A stretch of DNA of 64,000 bases from CAYQJL01 sp964573295 (GTDB lineage: Bacteria > Eisenbacteria > RBG-16-71-46 > CAIMUX01 > WJJG01): NCBI GenBank assembly GCA_964573295.1, contig CAZNJE010000002.1:124001-188000 (forward strand). Direction: 5' to 3'. The notes under the pieces are model-generated. The model saw only the letters and a list, made by a program, of their open reading frames with translations, had not been told where the DNA came from and did not search any database. Within the stretch, counting starts at the first letter, position 1. The number at the start of each line of letters is the position of its first letter. A program made the position numbers and the translations under genes. This document shows positions 37,870-46,830 of the stretch, in pieces.

Positions 37870-39656
37870 GCTCCCCTCCACTCACGGGTGGCCTCGGCCG
37901 CTCGGAGAATCTCCTGGTCGGTGACATCGTCCGCGACCACGCACGTGCCGACCTCGACCGGCAACACGTAGCGCAGCCGGCCGGCGCGCTTCTTCTTGTC
38001 CAGATGCAGGCTCCGCAGGAAGACCTTCGGATCGAACCGCGGTGCCACGACCGGCAACCCACATGCACGCAACAGATGCACGGTCTGCTCGAGCCGATCC
38101 GGTGGCCACAAACCGCGTCCGACCGCGATGTGCCCGGCGATGACGAGCCCGATTGCCACCGCATCGCCGTGGCGCAGGTCACCGTAACCGCTGATCGCCT
38201 CGAACGCGTGCCCGGCGGTGTGGCCCAGATTGAGCACCTTGCGTTCGCCGCGTTCGAAGGGATCGCGCTGCACGACGGTGGACTTGATGAACGCGCTCGC
38301 CATCACGCACCGTTCGAGAAAGAGCGGGTCGCTTGTGCTGCCTTCCGGTACGTTCCCGCAGGTCGCCACGAGGTCGCCGAAGAGTTCGGCCGATCCGACA
38401 ATCGCAGTCTTGATCACCTCCGCCATGCCGCAGCTCACCTCTCGTCGCGGCAAGGTGCGTAGAAGGCATGGATCGATGACCACCAAGTGAGGCTGGTGGA
38501 AGCTACCCACCAGGTTCTTCGCCCGAGGATGATTGACGCCCATCTTGCCGCCGATGCTCGCATCGACTTGGGCTAGCAGGGTGGTGGGCACCTGCACCAG
38601 CGGCATGCCGCGCATGTAGATCGACGCGGCGAACCCGCCCATGTCTCCGGTGACCCCACCGCCGAAGGTGACGGCGGTAGCATCTCGCGTGGCGTTCAAG
38701 TCGACGAGACGGCCCAGGATTCGCTCGACCTGCGCGAAGGTCTTCTCTCCATCACCGTCGGCCACGGGAATCGAGTGCCAGGTGAGCCGCGCTTCCTCGA
38801 AGGCTATCTCCAGCAGATCCTGATAGAGAGGCACGAGCCGTTCGGCGATCATCAGAAAGACCGGTCCATCGAGCCCGTGAGCCCGCAACCGGTGCCCCAA
38901 GTGCAAGGCGATCCCGCGACCGACCTCGACGAGCGATTGATCGCGGGCGGGGACTCGTCCGCCGGGCGGAAGCTCGGTCGTGATCGTGCGGTGCGTGAGT
39001 GGTAGACGAGCCGCGATCCGCGCGGCCACGCGGTCGGGATCTACCGCACCTGTCTCGATCGCCTCGCCAGCTTCGGCGTAGGCGATACGGCGCGCGCTGA
39101 GCAGCTCACCGATCCGCGCCGAAAGCGCGACGCCCTCGAGCGGCCGGCCCTCGCGGCCCAGCAAGAGCGGACGGGTGGTGCCCTCCCGCACGCGCCGCGC
39201 GATGGTCTCGGCGGACGCCTGCAGCACGAAGACGCGCCCAGCCTGGCGCAAGAGATCCCGGTTACCCGCATCGAGCAAGGTGCCCCCGCCGGTGGCAATC
39301 ACCACCTCCGTACCCTGGGCAAGCTCCTGGCACAACTCAGTCTCCTGGACCCGGAAGGCCGCCTCACCACGCTGGGCGAAGATCTCCGCCACCGACAGCC
39401 CTGCCCGGCCGGCAATCTCCTCGTCCATATCCAGGAACGGCCGCCCCAACATCTGTGCCAGCCGGCGACCGGCCGCTGTCTTGCCGGTACCCATGAAACC
39501 GGTGAGTACGACCAGTCGGTCGGTTTCAAGAGACCCAGAGGCATCCCTCGCCACGGCATCTTTGGCCAATGCCTCTACCAAGCGTGGATCAGAGACGTCC
39601 CATCTCGAGGCCACCCGCTCGTCCTCATGGAAGGTGTAGCGCATCGGATCACTCAC
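37866..39656 (-). CDS. aroKB: Shikimate kinase-3-dehydroquinate synthase fusion
   Basis: A 596-residue bifunctional enzyme. Residues ~45-205 are shikimate kinase with Walker A GFMGTGKT (53-60), FLDMDEEIAGRAG and ATGGGTLLDAGNR. Residues ~225-596 are dehydroquinate synthase: VTFGGGVTGDMGGFAAS, PTTLLAQVDASIGGKMGVNHP and LNLGHTAGHAFEAISGY, with the metal-binding histidines. The order kinase then synthase is that of the Thermotoga AroKB fusion. It does the second and fifth steps of the shikimate pathway. The GTG start at 39656 follows GGAGG and overlaps the aroE stop. A ~45-residue N-terminal extension is unexplained. Confidence 0.95.
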   Translation of the reverse strand: MSDPMRYTFHEDERVASRWDVSDPRLVEALAKDAVARDASGSLETDRLVVLTGFMGTGKTAAGRRLAQMLGRPFLDMDEEIAGRAGLSVAEIFAQRGEAAFRVQETELCQELAQGTEVVIATGGGTLLDAGNRDLLRQAGRVFVLQASAETIARRVREGTTRPLLLGREGRPLEGVALSARIGELLSARRIAYAEAGEAIETGAVDPDRVAARIAARLPLTHRTITTELPPGGRVPARDQSLVEVGRGIALHLGHRLRAHGLDGPVFLMIAERLVPLYQDLLEIAFEEARLTWHSIPVADGDGEKTFAQVERILGRLVDLNATRDATAVTFGGGVTGDMGGFAASIYMRGMPLVQVPTTLLAQVDASIGGKMGVNHPRAKNLVGSFHQPHLVVIDPCLLRTLPRREVSCGMAEVIKTAIVGSAELFGDLVATCGNVPEGSTSDPLFLERCVMASAFIKSTVVQRDPFERGERKVLNLGHTAGHAFEAISGYGDLRHGDAVAIGLVIAGHIAVGRGLWPPDRLEQTVHLLRACGLPVVAPRFDPKVFLRSLHLDKKKRAGRLRYVLPVEVGTCVVADDVTDQEILRAAEATREWRGA

Positions 39657-40563
39657 CGGTCACCTCCGCCAGGTAGCTTTCCAGGTGGGCATACATTCGC
39701 ACCGGATCGAAGCGCTCGCCGGTCCAGCGGGCGAAGGACTCCGCCGCCTGCGCGATGAGCAAGCACAGGCCGTCGAGGGCGGTTGTGTTCGCGCGCCGGG
39801 CGGCGGTCAAGAACGGTGTCTCGCGGGGGTGATAGACCATCTCCAGACACACCTGTCCTTCGTGCAGAACGCCGGACGCACCGGCGATGGGAAGGATGAG
39901 CTGGTCGCTGTCCTCGGTCACATCCTGCATCCCCACCGGCGTGGCTTGAACGACGATCCCGGCATCGTGCACCGCCTGCTGGAGTCCATCCGAACGCTCC
40001 CGCAGGGACAGGCATCGCATGGCCGTGTCCGGGTAGGCTGCACGCAGGCGGGCAATGGCGGCCTCGGCCTTCGCGGGATCCCGCACCAGGAAACGGATCT
40101 CGCGTGCCCCGGCTTCGAGCAGGCCCAGAGCCGCCGCTCGTGCGGCGCCACCGGCGCCGAAGATCACGGCCCTGGCTTCTCCGCATGCAGTGCGGCCGAA
40201 GACCTCGATCGCTCGCGCCGTTCCGGGGGCGTCGGTATTATGGGCGTGCACCGCGCCACCGGCGCGGAAAGCGAGGGTATTGGCGGCCCCCAGGAGACGC
40301 ACGCGAGGGGATTGCGTGTCGGCCGCGGCGGCCACCGCCTCCTTGTGGGGATAGGTGACGTTCAGTCCAGCCACCGCCCCCTCGCGGCACTCGGCCAGCA
40401 CAGCGGCCAGTTCCTTGGCCGGAACGGGAAAGGCGCCGTAGATCGCATCGATCCCCGCTTCGGCGAACGCCTCGTTCATGATGACCGGCGACAGGCTGTG
40501 CGCCACCGGATCGCCAATCACTCCGTAGACGGCTGCGTGGCCTGTCACCTCGTTGAGATCCAT
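39649..40563 (-). CDS. aroE: Shikimate dehydrogenase
   Basis: A 304-residue NADPH-dependent enzyme that reduces 3-dehydroshikimate. Signatures: YGVIGDPVAHSLSPVIMNEAF, GLNVTYPHKEAV with the catalytic lysine, GAANTL, the dinucleotide loop IFGAGGAARAAALGL, and ATPVGM. The ATG at 40563 fits the family N terminus, though the ribosome site is weak (GGTGAG); the 16-bp gap after aroA suggests coupling. Confidence 0.95.
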   Translation of the reverse strand: MDLNEVTGHAAVYGVIGDPVAHSLSPVIMNEAFAEAGIDAIYGAFPVPAKELAAVLAECREGAVAGLNVTYPHKEAVAAAADTQSPRVRLLGAANTLAFRAGGAVHAHNTDAPGTARAIEVFGRTACGEARAVIFGAGGAARAAALGLLEAGAREIRFLVRDPAKAEAAIARLRAAYPDTAMRCLSLRERSDGLQQAVHDAGIVVQATPVGMQDVTEDSDQLILPIAGASGVLHEGQVCLEMVYHPRETPFLTAARRANTTALDGLCLLIAQAAESFARWTGERFDPVRMYAHLESYLAEVTGE

Positions 40564-40579
40564 CGGCTCACCATTTGGT

Positions 40580-41848
40580 TCACGCCCGCAACCCGCCGAG
40601 ATCGCCAAAGAAGTTCGGGAATGAAATCGAGACCGCTTCACTTCCCACGATCGTCGTCGGTCCCTCGGCCACCAGCGCGGCGACCGCCATCGCCATCGCG
40701 ATGCGATGGTCACCCATAGAGGCCACTTCCGCGCCGCGCAGCCGGGTGGGCCCCTCCACCACGAAGCCGTCCGGCCGCTCTTCGATGCGCGCTCCCATCC
40801 GGCGCAGGTTGGCCACCGTCGAGGCAATCCGGTCGGACTCCTTGTGCCGCAGTTCCTCGGCACCGCTGACCCTCGAGCGGCCCTGGGCCTGCGTCGCCAA
40901 GACCGCGAAGACCGGAAGCTCATCGATGAGCGCGGGAATCTCAGCCCCGCCCACGTCAGTGGCTCGCAGCGTTCGCGTCCGCACGCGCAGATCCGCCATG
41001 GCCTCGCCCGCCAGAACCTCTTCCCGGTCGCGTTCGAGTCTAGCGCCCATACGGGCAAGCACATCGAGCAAGCCGGTGCGCGTGGGATTCATCCCAACGC
41101 GCTCGATCGTGACATCGCTGCCGGGGGTGATCAGACCGGCTACGATGAAGAAGGCGGCCGAAGAGATGTCTCCCGGGATGATGATCCGGGTGCCGCGCAG
41201 CAGCCCACCGCCCCGCAGTCGCAGCTCGAGACCATCTTGCTCGATCGCGACCCCCATCGCGCGGAACATCCTCTCGGTGTGGTCCCGCGTCGAAGCCTTC
41301 TCGATGATCGTAGTCTCACCCTCGGCGCCCAGCGCCGCGAGCAACACGGCGCTCTTGACCTGCGCGCTGGCGACCGGAAGCTCGAGACGCACACCGCGTA
41401 GCGGCGCGCCGCTGATGCGCATCGGCAGCTTGCCGTCGCGCGTCTCGACCCGGGCGCCCATCGCTCGTAGCGGTGCGGCAATCCGCTCCATGGGCCGCTG
41501 CCGTAGCGAATCATCGCCGTCGATCGAGGCCGATAGCCGCTGTCCAGCCAGCAGCCCGGCGAGCAGCCGCGCCGTGGTGCCCGAGTTGCCGGCATCGAGC
41601 TCGCGGCCCTCCCGCCACCGCCGCTCGGTGATGCGTACGCTCCCCGGGCCGGTCTCCTCGATCCGCACGCCCAGCTCACGAAGACAGTGGGCGGTGCTGG
41701 CCACGTCCTCCGACGGCGGAAGTCCGCTGACCTCGTGATCCCCCTCGGCCAAGGCACCGAAGAGCAGCGCGCGGTGGGCGATCGACTTGTCGCCGGCCGG
41801 TCGGAAGACCCCGCGCAGCCCGGCGGCGGGTTCCACGGTTCGGTTCAC
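40580..41848 (-). CDS. aroA: 3-phosphoshikimate 1-carboxyvinyltransferase (EPSP synthase)
   Basis: A 422-residue enzyme joining phosphoenolpyruvate to shikimate 3-phosphate. Signatures: RPAGDKSIAHRALLFGALA, LDAGNSGTTARLLAGLLAG, LPVASAQVKSAVLLA, and RHKESDRIASTVANLR, with GDHRIAMAMAVAA near the end. The GTG start follows AAGGAG with 6-nt spacing, and the gene begins 3 bp after the DAHP synthase stop. Residues GNSGTTARL in the PEP site (GNSGT) resemble class II rather than classical enzymes, but assignment needs alignment. Confidence 0.96.
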   Translation of the reverse strand: MNRTVEPAAGLRGVFRPAGDKSIAHRALLFGALAEGDHEVSGLPPSEDVASTAHCLRELGVRIEETGPGSVRITERRWREGRELDAGNSGTTARLLAGLLAGQRLSASIDGDDSLRQRPMERIAAPLRAMGARVETRDGKLPMRISGAPLRGVRLELPVASAQVKSAVLLAALGAEGETTIIEKASTRDHTERMFRAMGVAIEQDGLELRLRGGGLLRGTRIIIPGDISSAAFFIVAGLITPGSDVTIERVGMNPTRTGLLDVLARMGARLERDREEVLAGEAMADLRVRTRTLRATDVGGAEIPALIDELPVFAVLATQAQGRSRVSGAEELRHKESDRIASTVANLRRMGARIEERPDGFVVEGPTRLRGAEVASMGDHRIAMAMAVAALVAEGPTTIVGSEAVSISFPNFFGDLGGLRA

Positions 41849-41851
41849 GAT

Positions 41852-42880
41852 CTACTCCTTCGGCGCGATCGTGCGCCCCACGGCCGCGGCGATTGGGCGC
41901 AATTGCTCCATCAGTTCCTCGAACTCATCGAAGTGCAAACTCTGCGGCCCGTCGGAGGTGGCCTTGGCCGGATCGGGATGCACTTCCACAATGATCCCGT
42001 CGGCGCCAGCCGCCAATGCTGCGCGCGAGAGTGAGGGGATGTAGTCGCGCACACCGGCCGCGTGACTGGGGTCGACGATCACCGGCAGGTGGCAACTCTG
42101 CTTGATGACCGCCACGGCCGAGATATCGAGTGTATTGCGAGTGGCCGTCTCGAAGGTGCGAATACCCCGCTCACAGATCATGACCTGGCGGTTGCCGTTC
42201 GAGAGGATGTACTCGGCCGCCAGAAGGGTCTCCTCGATCGTGGACATCATACCGCGCTTCAGAAGCACCGGCTTGCGCACCTTGCCCACCGCCTCGAGCA
42301 GGGCGTAGTTCTGCACGTTGCGAGCACCGATCTGGAGGATGTCGGCATACTTGCACACCAGGGGCACGAGCTCGGGCGACATCACCTCGGTGATGATGCC
42401 GAGCCCGGTGGCGTGCTTGGCCGCCAGCAGGATCCGCAGGCCCTCTTCTCCCAGCCCCTGGAAACTGTAGGGCGAGGTGCGCGGTTTGAACGCCCCGCCG
42501 CGCAGGATGCGCGCTCCCGCCTTGCGCACCGCCTTCGCGGTGCCCAGCACCTGCTCGCTGGACTCGACAGCGCAGGGACCCGCCATGACGACGAACTCGT
42601 CGCTGCCAATGGCCACCCCGTCCACGTTGACCACCGTGGGTTCGGGCTGAAACTCGCGCGCCACGAGCTTGAACGCCTTCGTGACCGGTGTCACTTGTGC
42701 CACACCCGGCAAGGAGGTGAGCGCTTCGAGCTGCTCGGGCGACTTGGCCCCGATGACCCCCACAATGGTCTGCTTGGCCCCGTGGGACGGTCGCGGCGTC
42801 AGGCCTCGTTGCTCGATCTCACGAATCACGCTGCCGATCTCGGCGACCGACGCGCCCTCGTTCATCACCACCATCATCAT
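41852..42880 (-). CDS. aroF: DAHP synthase with N-terminal regulatory ferredoxin-like domain (type I beta)
   Basis: A 342-residue 3-deoxy-D-arabino-heptulosonate 7-phosphate synthase, first enzyme of the shikimate pathway. Residues 1-~70 form a ferredoxin-like (ACT-like) domain as in Thermotoga maritima DAHPS, where it gives feedback inhibition by Tyr/Phe. The (beta/alpha)8 barrel has VMAGPCAVES, GGAFKPRTSPYSFQG, EVMSPELVPL, ARNVQNYALL and VDPSHAAG. It starts with a run of ATG codons; 42880 follows GGAGG. It lies 62 bp after trpA; that gap contains a 20-bp direct duplication (about 42905-42944) but no obvious terminator. Confidence 0.95.
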   Translation of the reverse strand: MMMVVMNEGASVAEIGSVIREIEQRGLTPRPSHGAKQTIVGVIGAKSPEQLEALTSLPGVAQVTPVTKAFKLVAREFQPEPTVVNVDGVAIGSDEFVVMAGPCAVESSEQVLGTAKAVRKAGARILRGGAFKPRTSPYSFQGLGEEGLRILLAAKHATGLGIITEVMSPELVPLVCKYADILQIGARNVQNYALLEAVGKVRKPVLLKRGMMSTIEETLLAAEYILSNGNRQVMICERGIRTFETATRNTLDISAVAVIKQSCHLPVIVDPSHAAGVRDYIPSLSRAALAAGADGIIVEVHPDPAKATSDGPQSLHFDEFEELMEQLRPIAAAVGRTIAPKE

Positions 42881-42942
42881 GGCTGAATCCTCCCCCTCCG
42901 CCTCACATCTCTAGACTCCGTGTCGCGTCTCTAGATTCCGCG

Positions 42943-43848
42943 TCACGAACCCCGCCTGTCCGCCGACTGGGATGACTCCGCCGACTCGGCGGACTTGGCC
43001 GACTCGGTCGACTCGGTCGACTCGGTCGACTCGGCCGACTCGGATGGCACAGAAGGCACCTCCATGGCCGCGCGCACTTCCCGCAAGAACGCATCCACTG
43101 CCCTGACGGCCTCCTCGCCGGAGGCGGCCTGCTGGATGATGCGGATCAGTGCGCTGCCAATGATGACCCCATCGGCATGCTGCGATACATGCACGGCTTG
43201 CTCGGGCCCCGAGACACCGAAGCCCACGTAGAGCGGCACCGGCGTGTGTGCCCGCACGCGCGACACGAAGCCTCCCAGATCACGCGATAGATGACTACGC
43301 ACCCCCGTCACGCCGGTGAGCGAAACCAGGTACAAGAACCCGTCTGCACCTGTGCACAACCGCTGAATCCGTTCCTCGCCGGAGGTAGGCGCCACCAGAT
43401 CGACGAGAGCCATCCCAGTGCCGGCGAAGGTGGACCGGATCTCCCCCGACTCTTCCAGCGGCAGGTCCGGAACGATCGTGCCGCGCACGCCGGCGTCACG
43501 GGCACGGGCGGCGTAGTCGCCGAAGCCCATTCGCAGGAGCGGATTGATGTAGCTCATGAAGACGAAGCCGACGTCCACCTCGCTCGAAAGCGAAGCCGTC
43601 AGATCGAGCGCACGGCGCAAGGTCATGCCCTGCTCGAGAGCCACCCGGGAGGACTGCTGGATCACGGGCCCATCGGCCATCGGATCCGAGAAGGGAATCC
43701 CGATCTCCATCACCGAGCAGCCGGCTGCCGCTGCGGCACGCACGATGTCGCAGAAGGTCTCCTCGTCGGGATAGCCGGCGGTGAAGAACGGTACCAGGGC
43801 CTTCTCACCCCGTGCTCGCATGCCGGTGGTGTAGTCGATCAGCTTCAT
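42943..43848 (-). CDS. trpA: Tryptophan synthase alpha subunit with repeat-coded tail
   Basis: A 301-residue enzyme that cleaves indole-3-glycerol phosphate to indole. Signatures: PFFTAGYPDEETF, EIGIPFSDPMADGPVIQ with the catalytic glutamate, GTIVPDLPLEES with the catalytic aspartate, and YVGFGVSGPEQA. The normal fold ends near residue 268. It is followed by ~33 residues of S/E/T/A repeats coded by a 9-bp tandem array. Ribosome site AAGGAG is 12 nt from the ATG, a little long. It follows trpB after 41 bp. Confidence 0.95.
   Translation of the reverse strand: MKLIDYTTGMRARGEKALVPFFTAGYPDEETFCDIVRAAAAAGCSVMEIGIPFSDPMADGPVIQQSSRVALEQGMTLRRALDLTASLSSEVDVGFVFMSYINPLLRMGFGDYAARARDAGVRGTIVPDLPLEESGEIRSTFAGTGMALVDLVAPTSGEERIQRLCTGADGFLYLVSLTGVTGVRSHLSRDLGGFVSRVRAHTPVPLYVGFGVSGPEQAVHVSQHADGVIIGSALIRIIQQAASGEEAVRAVDAFLREVRAAMEVPSVPSESAESTESTESTESAKSAESAESSQSADRRGS
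42974..43036. repeat. Tandem repeat, 9-bp unit, 7 copies, at the trpA 3' end
   Basis: Seven consecutive 9-bp units of consensus GACTCGGTC (three exact). Read on the coding strand they give SES/TES/AES tripeptides, an acidic disordered tail on TrpA. Confidence 0.93.
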
Positions 43849-43889
43849 CGCGTGCGTTCACTCCTTCTAGAACCCAGGCGGATCAATGC

Positions 43890-45146
43890 CTAGTCTGCGT
43901 GGTCCCGACCGGCGCTAGCCGGACCGGGGCTTGCCGGACCGGCGGGCACCTTGCCCTCGATGCTCTCGATATCCTTGTCCCCGCGACCGGAGAGGTTGAT
44001 CACGATCAGATCGGCCTCGGGGTCGCCGCCCAGCTTCTTGACGTGGGCCACCGCGTGGCTGGACTCGAGCGCGGGCAGAATGCCCTCGGTGCGCGCGAGG
44101 TCGCCGAACGCCGCCAGGGCCTCTTGGTCGTCCACGTTGTGATAGGTGGCCCGGCCCGAATCCTTCAAGTGGCTGTGCTCGGGGCCCACGCCCGGGTAGT
44201 CCAGTCCCGCGGCGATCGAGTGCGCCAGCGCCACCTGCCCATCCTCGTCCTGCATGAGGTAGCTCAGGGCGCCGTGCAGGATGCCGGGACTGCCCGTGCC
44301 CAGTGCGGCGGAGTGTCCTTCGGCCGATCCACCGGCCTCGACCCCCACGAGGCGAACGTCCCGATCGTCGATGAAGGGAACGAAAATCCCGAGCGCATTC
44401 GATCCACCGCCCACGCAGGCCACCACGTGGCTGGGCAGGCGCCCTTCGGCCGAGAAGATCTGCCGGCGGCATTCCTCACCGATCACGCGCTGGAAGTCGC
44501 GCACGATGAGCGGATAGGGATGCGGCCCGACGGTCGAGCCGATGATGTAGTGCGTGTCGCGCACGTTGGTCACCCAATCGCGGATGGCCTCGTTGGTGGC
44601 ATCCTTGAGCGTGCGGCTGCCACTCGATACGGGGACGACCTCGGCGCCCAGCATACGCATGCGAAGCACGTTCGGACGCTGGCGGGCCATGTCGACCTCG
44701 CCCATGTAGATCGTGCATGCGAGACCCGCCCGGGCACAGACGGTCGCGGTGGCCACACCGTGCTGGCCGGCGCCGGTCTCGCCCACGATGCGGGTCTTGC
44801 CCATACGCTGCGCGAGGAGGACCTGGCCGACGCAGTTGTTGATCTTGTGCGCGCCGGTGTGATTGAGGTCCTCGCGCTTCAGGTAGATGCGTCCTCGAAT
44901 TCCATAGGCCTCGGTCAAGCGGTCGGCGGGGTAGAGCGGCGTGGGCCGGCCCGTGAACTCCGCCTCGATCTTGCGCCGTTCGGCGTGAAACGCCGGATCC
45001 TCGCGTGCACCCGCGTAGGTCTCGGCAAGCTCCTCCAGACAGGGCATCAGCGTTTCGGGAACGTACTGTCCCCCGAAGATCCCATAGCGCCCCACCCGAG
45101 GGGGGCTGCCGGCGCGGCTTCCCGTGACGGATGAATCTACTGACAC
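43890..45146 (-). CDS. trpB: Tryptophan synthase beta subunit
   Basis: A 418-residue PLP enzyme joining indole and serine. Signatures: GIFGGQYVPETLMPCL, KREDLNHTGAHKINN with the PLP lysine, GETGAGQHGVATATVCA, ACVGGGSNALGIFVPFI and GVGPEHSHLKDSGRA, placing it in the TrpB1 class that pairs with TrpA. The last ~20 residues are a low-complexity P/A/G tail. The GTG start (45146) follows AAGGAGG and overlaps the end of trpF by 10 bp; the longer frame upstream is a shadow of trpF. Confidence 0.96.
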   Translation of the reverse strand: MSVDSSVTGSRAGSPPRVGRYGIFGGQYVPETLMPCLEELAETYAGAREDPAFHAERRKIEAEFTGRPTPLYPADRLTEAYGIRGRIYLKREDLNHTGAHKINNCVGQVLLAQRMGKTRIVGETGAGQHGVATATVCARAGLACTIYMGEVDMARQRPNVLRMRMLGAEVVPVSSGSRTLKDATNEAIRDWVTNVRDTHYIIGSTVGPHPYPLIVRDFQRVIGEECRRQIFSAEGRLPSHVVACVGGGSNALGIFVPFIDDRDVRLVGVEAGGSAEGHSAALGTGSPGILHGALSYLMQDEDGQVALAHSIAAGLDYPGVGPEHSHLKDSGRATYHNVDDQEALAAFGDLARTEGILPALESSHAVAHVKKLGGDPEADLIVINLSGRGDKDIESIEGKVPAGPASPGPASAGRDHAD

Positions 45147-45832
45147 GTGGCCACCTCCTTCAGAAAGGCCTCCACCCCGTTCATGTCCTTGATGCCAGGT
45201 TCGCGCTCGACGCCGCTGGCCACATCCACCGCATGCGGTCCCACCGCCGCGATCGCCTCCCGTACGTTGGCCGGCGTCAGCCCGCCCGCCAGAAACAGAT
45301 GCTCTCCCCGCTGCTCGTACCGACCGGCCTCTCGCCACAACGCGCGGCAGCGCCGGTCACGTTCGGCCACCGGCACGCCCTTCGGCAAATCCAGAAGCAG
45401 GTAGTCCGCGGCGCCCAAAGAGCTCAAGGTGTCCAAGCTGCCCGAGGTGCCCGAGGTGTCCAAGCTGCCCGAGGTGCCCATCGAAGACGGCGAATCGGTC
45501 TCCATACCCAGTGACACCGCACGGATGACGCTCACCCCACAACGTTCCCGCAGTGCGGCGCAGTACTCGGTTGTCTCCCGGCCGTGGAGCTGCACCCACT
45601 CGAGGCCGGTCGTCACCACCACTTCGATGAGTTCCTCGAGTGGCGCATCCACGAACACGCCCACCCAGCGTGCGCTGGGTGCCGCCTCACGCACCTCCCG
45701 TGCGTGGGCAGGAGTCACCTGCCGGGGGCTCGCGGCGAAGATGAGCCCCAGGAAGTCCACCCCCAACGCGGCGCAGGCGGCCGCGTCCTGGGGCCGGGTG
45801 ATCCCGCACACCTTGACACGCACGCGGCTCAC
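45137..45832 (-). CDS. trpF: Phosphoribosylanthranilate isomerase with repeat insertion
   Basis: A 231-residue TIM-barrel enzyme of the tryptophan pathway. Signatures: VKVCGITRPQDAAACAALG with the catalytic cysteine, GLIFAASPRQV, WVQLHGRETTEYC, and LAGGLTPANVREAI. Between IRAVSLGME and ADYLLLDLPKG lies a ~22-residue insert of repeated SGSLDT-type units coded by a 27-bp (9-bp based) array. I chose GTG at 45832, 9 nt after GACGAGG; a TTG three codons earlier is too close to that site. It follows trpC by 16 bp. Confidence 0.93.
   Translation of the reverse strand: MSRVRVKVCGITRPQDAAACAALGVDFLGLIFAASPRQVTPAHAREVREAAPSARWVGVFVDAPLEELIEVVVTTGLEWVQLHGRETTEYCAALRERCGVSVIRAVSLGMETDSPSSMGTSGSLDTSGTSGSLDTLSSLGAADYLLLDLPKGVPVAERDRRCRALWREAGRYEQRGEHLFLAGGLTPANVREAIAAVGPHAVDVASGVEREPGIKDMNGVEAFLKEVATCQ
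45429..45479. repeat. Tandem repeat, 27-bp unit, 1.9 copies, inside trpF
   Basis: 27-bp unit made of three related 9-mers (GTGTCCAAG, CTGCCCGAG, GTGCCCGAG), nearly exactly repeated. In frame; codes the SLDTSGTSG-type insertion. Confidence 0.85.
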
Positions 45833-45848
45833 GGCTGGCAACCTCGTC

Positions 45849-46661
45849 TCATCGCCCTGTCCCTCTCAATGCGCGCAGCGTGGCGCCCGGATCGGTCGAT
45901 TGCAGCAGCGCGGAGCCGATCAAGAAGGCGTCGACGCCCGCGTCCGCGAGCTCGGCGATCTGGTCGTGGTGGTCGATGCCGCTCTCGGAGACCGAAATCA
46001 CATCACGGGGCAGGATGCGCAGCTGGCCTCGCGTGTTGTCGAGCGACACCGACAGGTCGGCGAGATTGCGGTTGTTGATCCCCAGAATGCGCGCCCCGGT
46101 GCCAATCGCCTTGCGCAGGTCTGCCTCGGCATGGCACTCGACGAGTGCCGCCATCCCCAGCCGCTCGATGAGCCGTTGCAGGGCGGTGAGCCGCTCGACC
46201 GAAAGAATGCGCACGATCAAGAGCAGCGCGTCGGCCCCGTTCGCCCGGGCTTCGTAGACCTGATAGGGATCGATGATGAAGTCCTTGACCACCACCGGAA
46301 GACGCGATACGGCACGGATGCGTCCCACGTCCGCCAGCGTCATACCGAAGTTCGCCGTGTCGGTCACGACCGAGATCGCAACGGCTCCGCCCTCTTCGTA
46401 GATGCGGGCCAGTTCCTCGACCGGCCCCTGCTGACGGAACGTGGACACACTGGGCGACCGTCGCTTGATCTCGGCGATGATCCGATGCCCGGCACCGGCA
46501 CCAGTACGGGGACCGGCGGGCCGCAGCGCCCCCGCGAAGTCGCGCAGATCACCGCTCTGGGCGGCCACCCTCGCTTCGAGCTGTTCCTGCGTCACCCGCT
46601 CGCGCTTCTGCGTCAGCTCGAGCTCCTTCTGCTTGACGACTTGATCGAGAAAGTCACCCAC
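45849..46661 (-). CDS. trpC: Indole-3-glycerol phosphate synthase
   Basis: A 270-residue TIM-barrel enzyme that closes the indole ring. Signatures: IIAEIKRRSPSVSTF with the catalytic lysine, GAVAISVVTDTANFG, PVVVKDFIIDPYQVYEA, LVECHAEADL, GINNRNL and SESGI. It is monofunctional (no fused TrpF). The GTG start follows GAGGTGAAGC. Upstream lies a 15-bp tandem array separating it from trpD. Confidence 0.96.
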   Translation of the reverse strand: MGDFLDQVVKQKELELTQKRERVTQEQLEARVAAQSGDLRDFAGALRPAGPRTGAGAGHRIIAEIKRRSPSVSTFRQQGPVEELARIYEEGGAVAISVVTDTANFGMTLADVGRIRAVSRLPVVVKDFIIDPYQVYEARANGADALLLIVRILSVERLTALQRLIERLGMAALVECHAEADLRKAIGTGARILGINNRNLADLSVSLDNTRGQLRILPRDVISVSESGIDHHDQIAELADAGVDAFLIGSALLQSTDPGATLRALRGTGR

Positions 46662-46725
46662 GCTTCACCTCACCTCGCTTTTCAGGGCCTCCACGTGTCT
46701 ATCGAGAACGCCAACCTTCCGCCAG

Positions 46726-46830
46726 GACGCCAGATCCCAGGAGGCCAGATCCCAGGAGGCCAGATCCCAGGACACCAGATCCCAGGAGGCCAGATCCTAG
46801 GACGCCAGATCCTAGGACGCCAGATCCCAG
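46726..46830. repeat. Tandem repeat, 15-bp unit, 7 copies, between trpD and trpC
   Basis: Seven 15-bp units (consensus GAGGCCAGATCCCAG), exactly 105 bp. The trpD stop codon (46812-46814 on the complement) lies within the sixth unit, in one of two copies carrying CCTAG. The last residues of TrpD (WDLAS) are repeat-coded. Confidence 0.95.
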
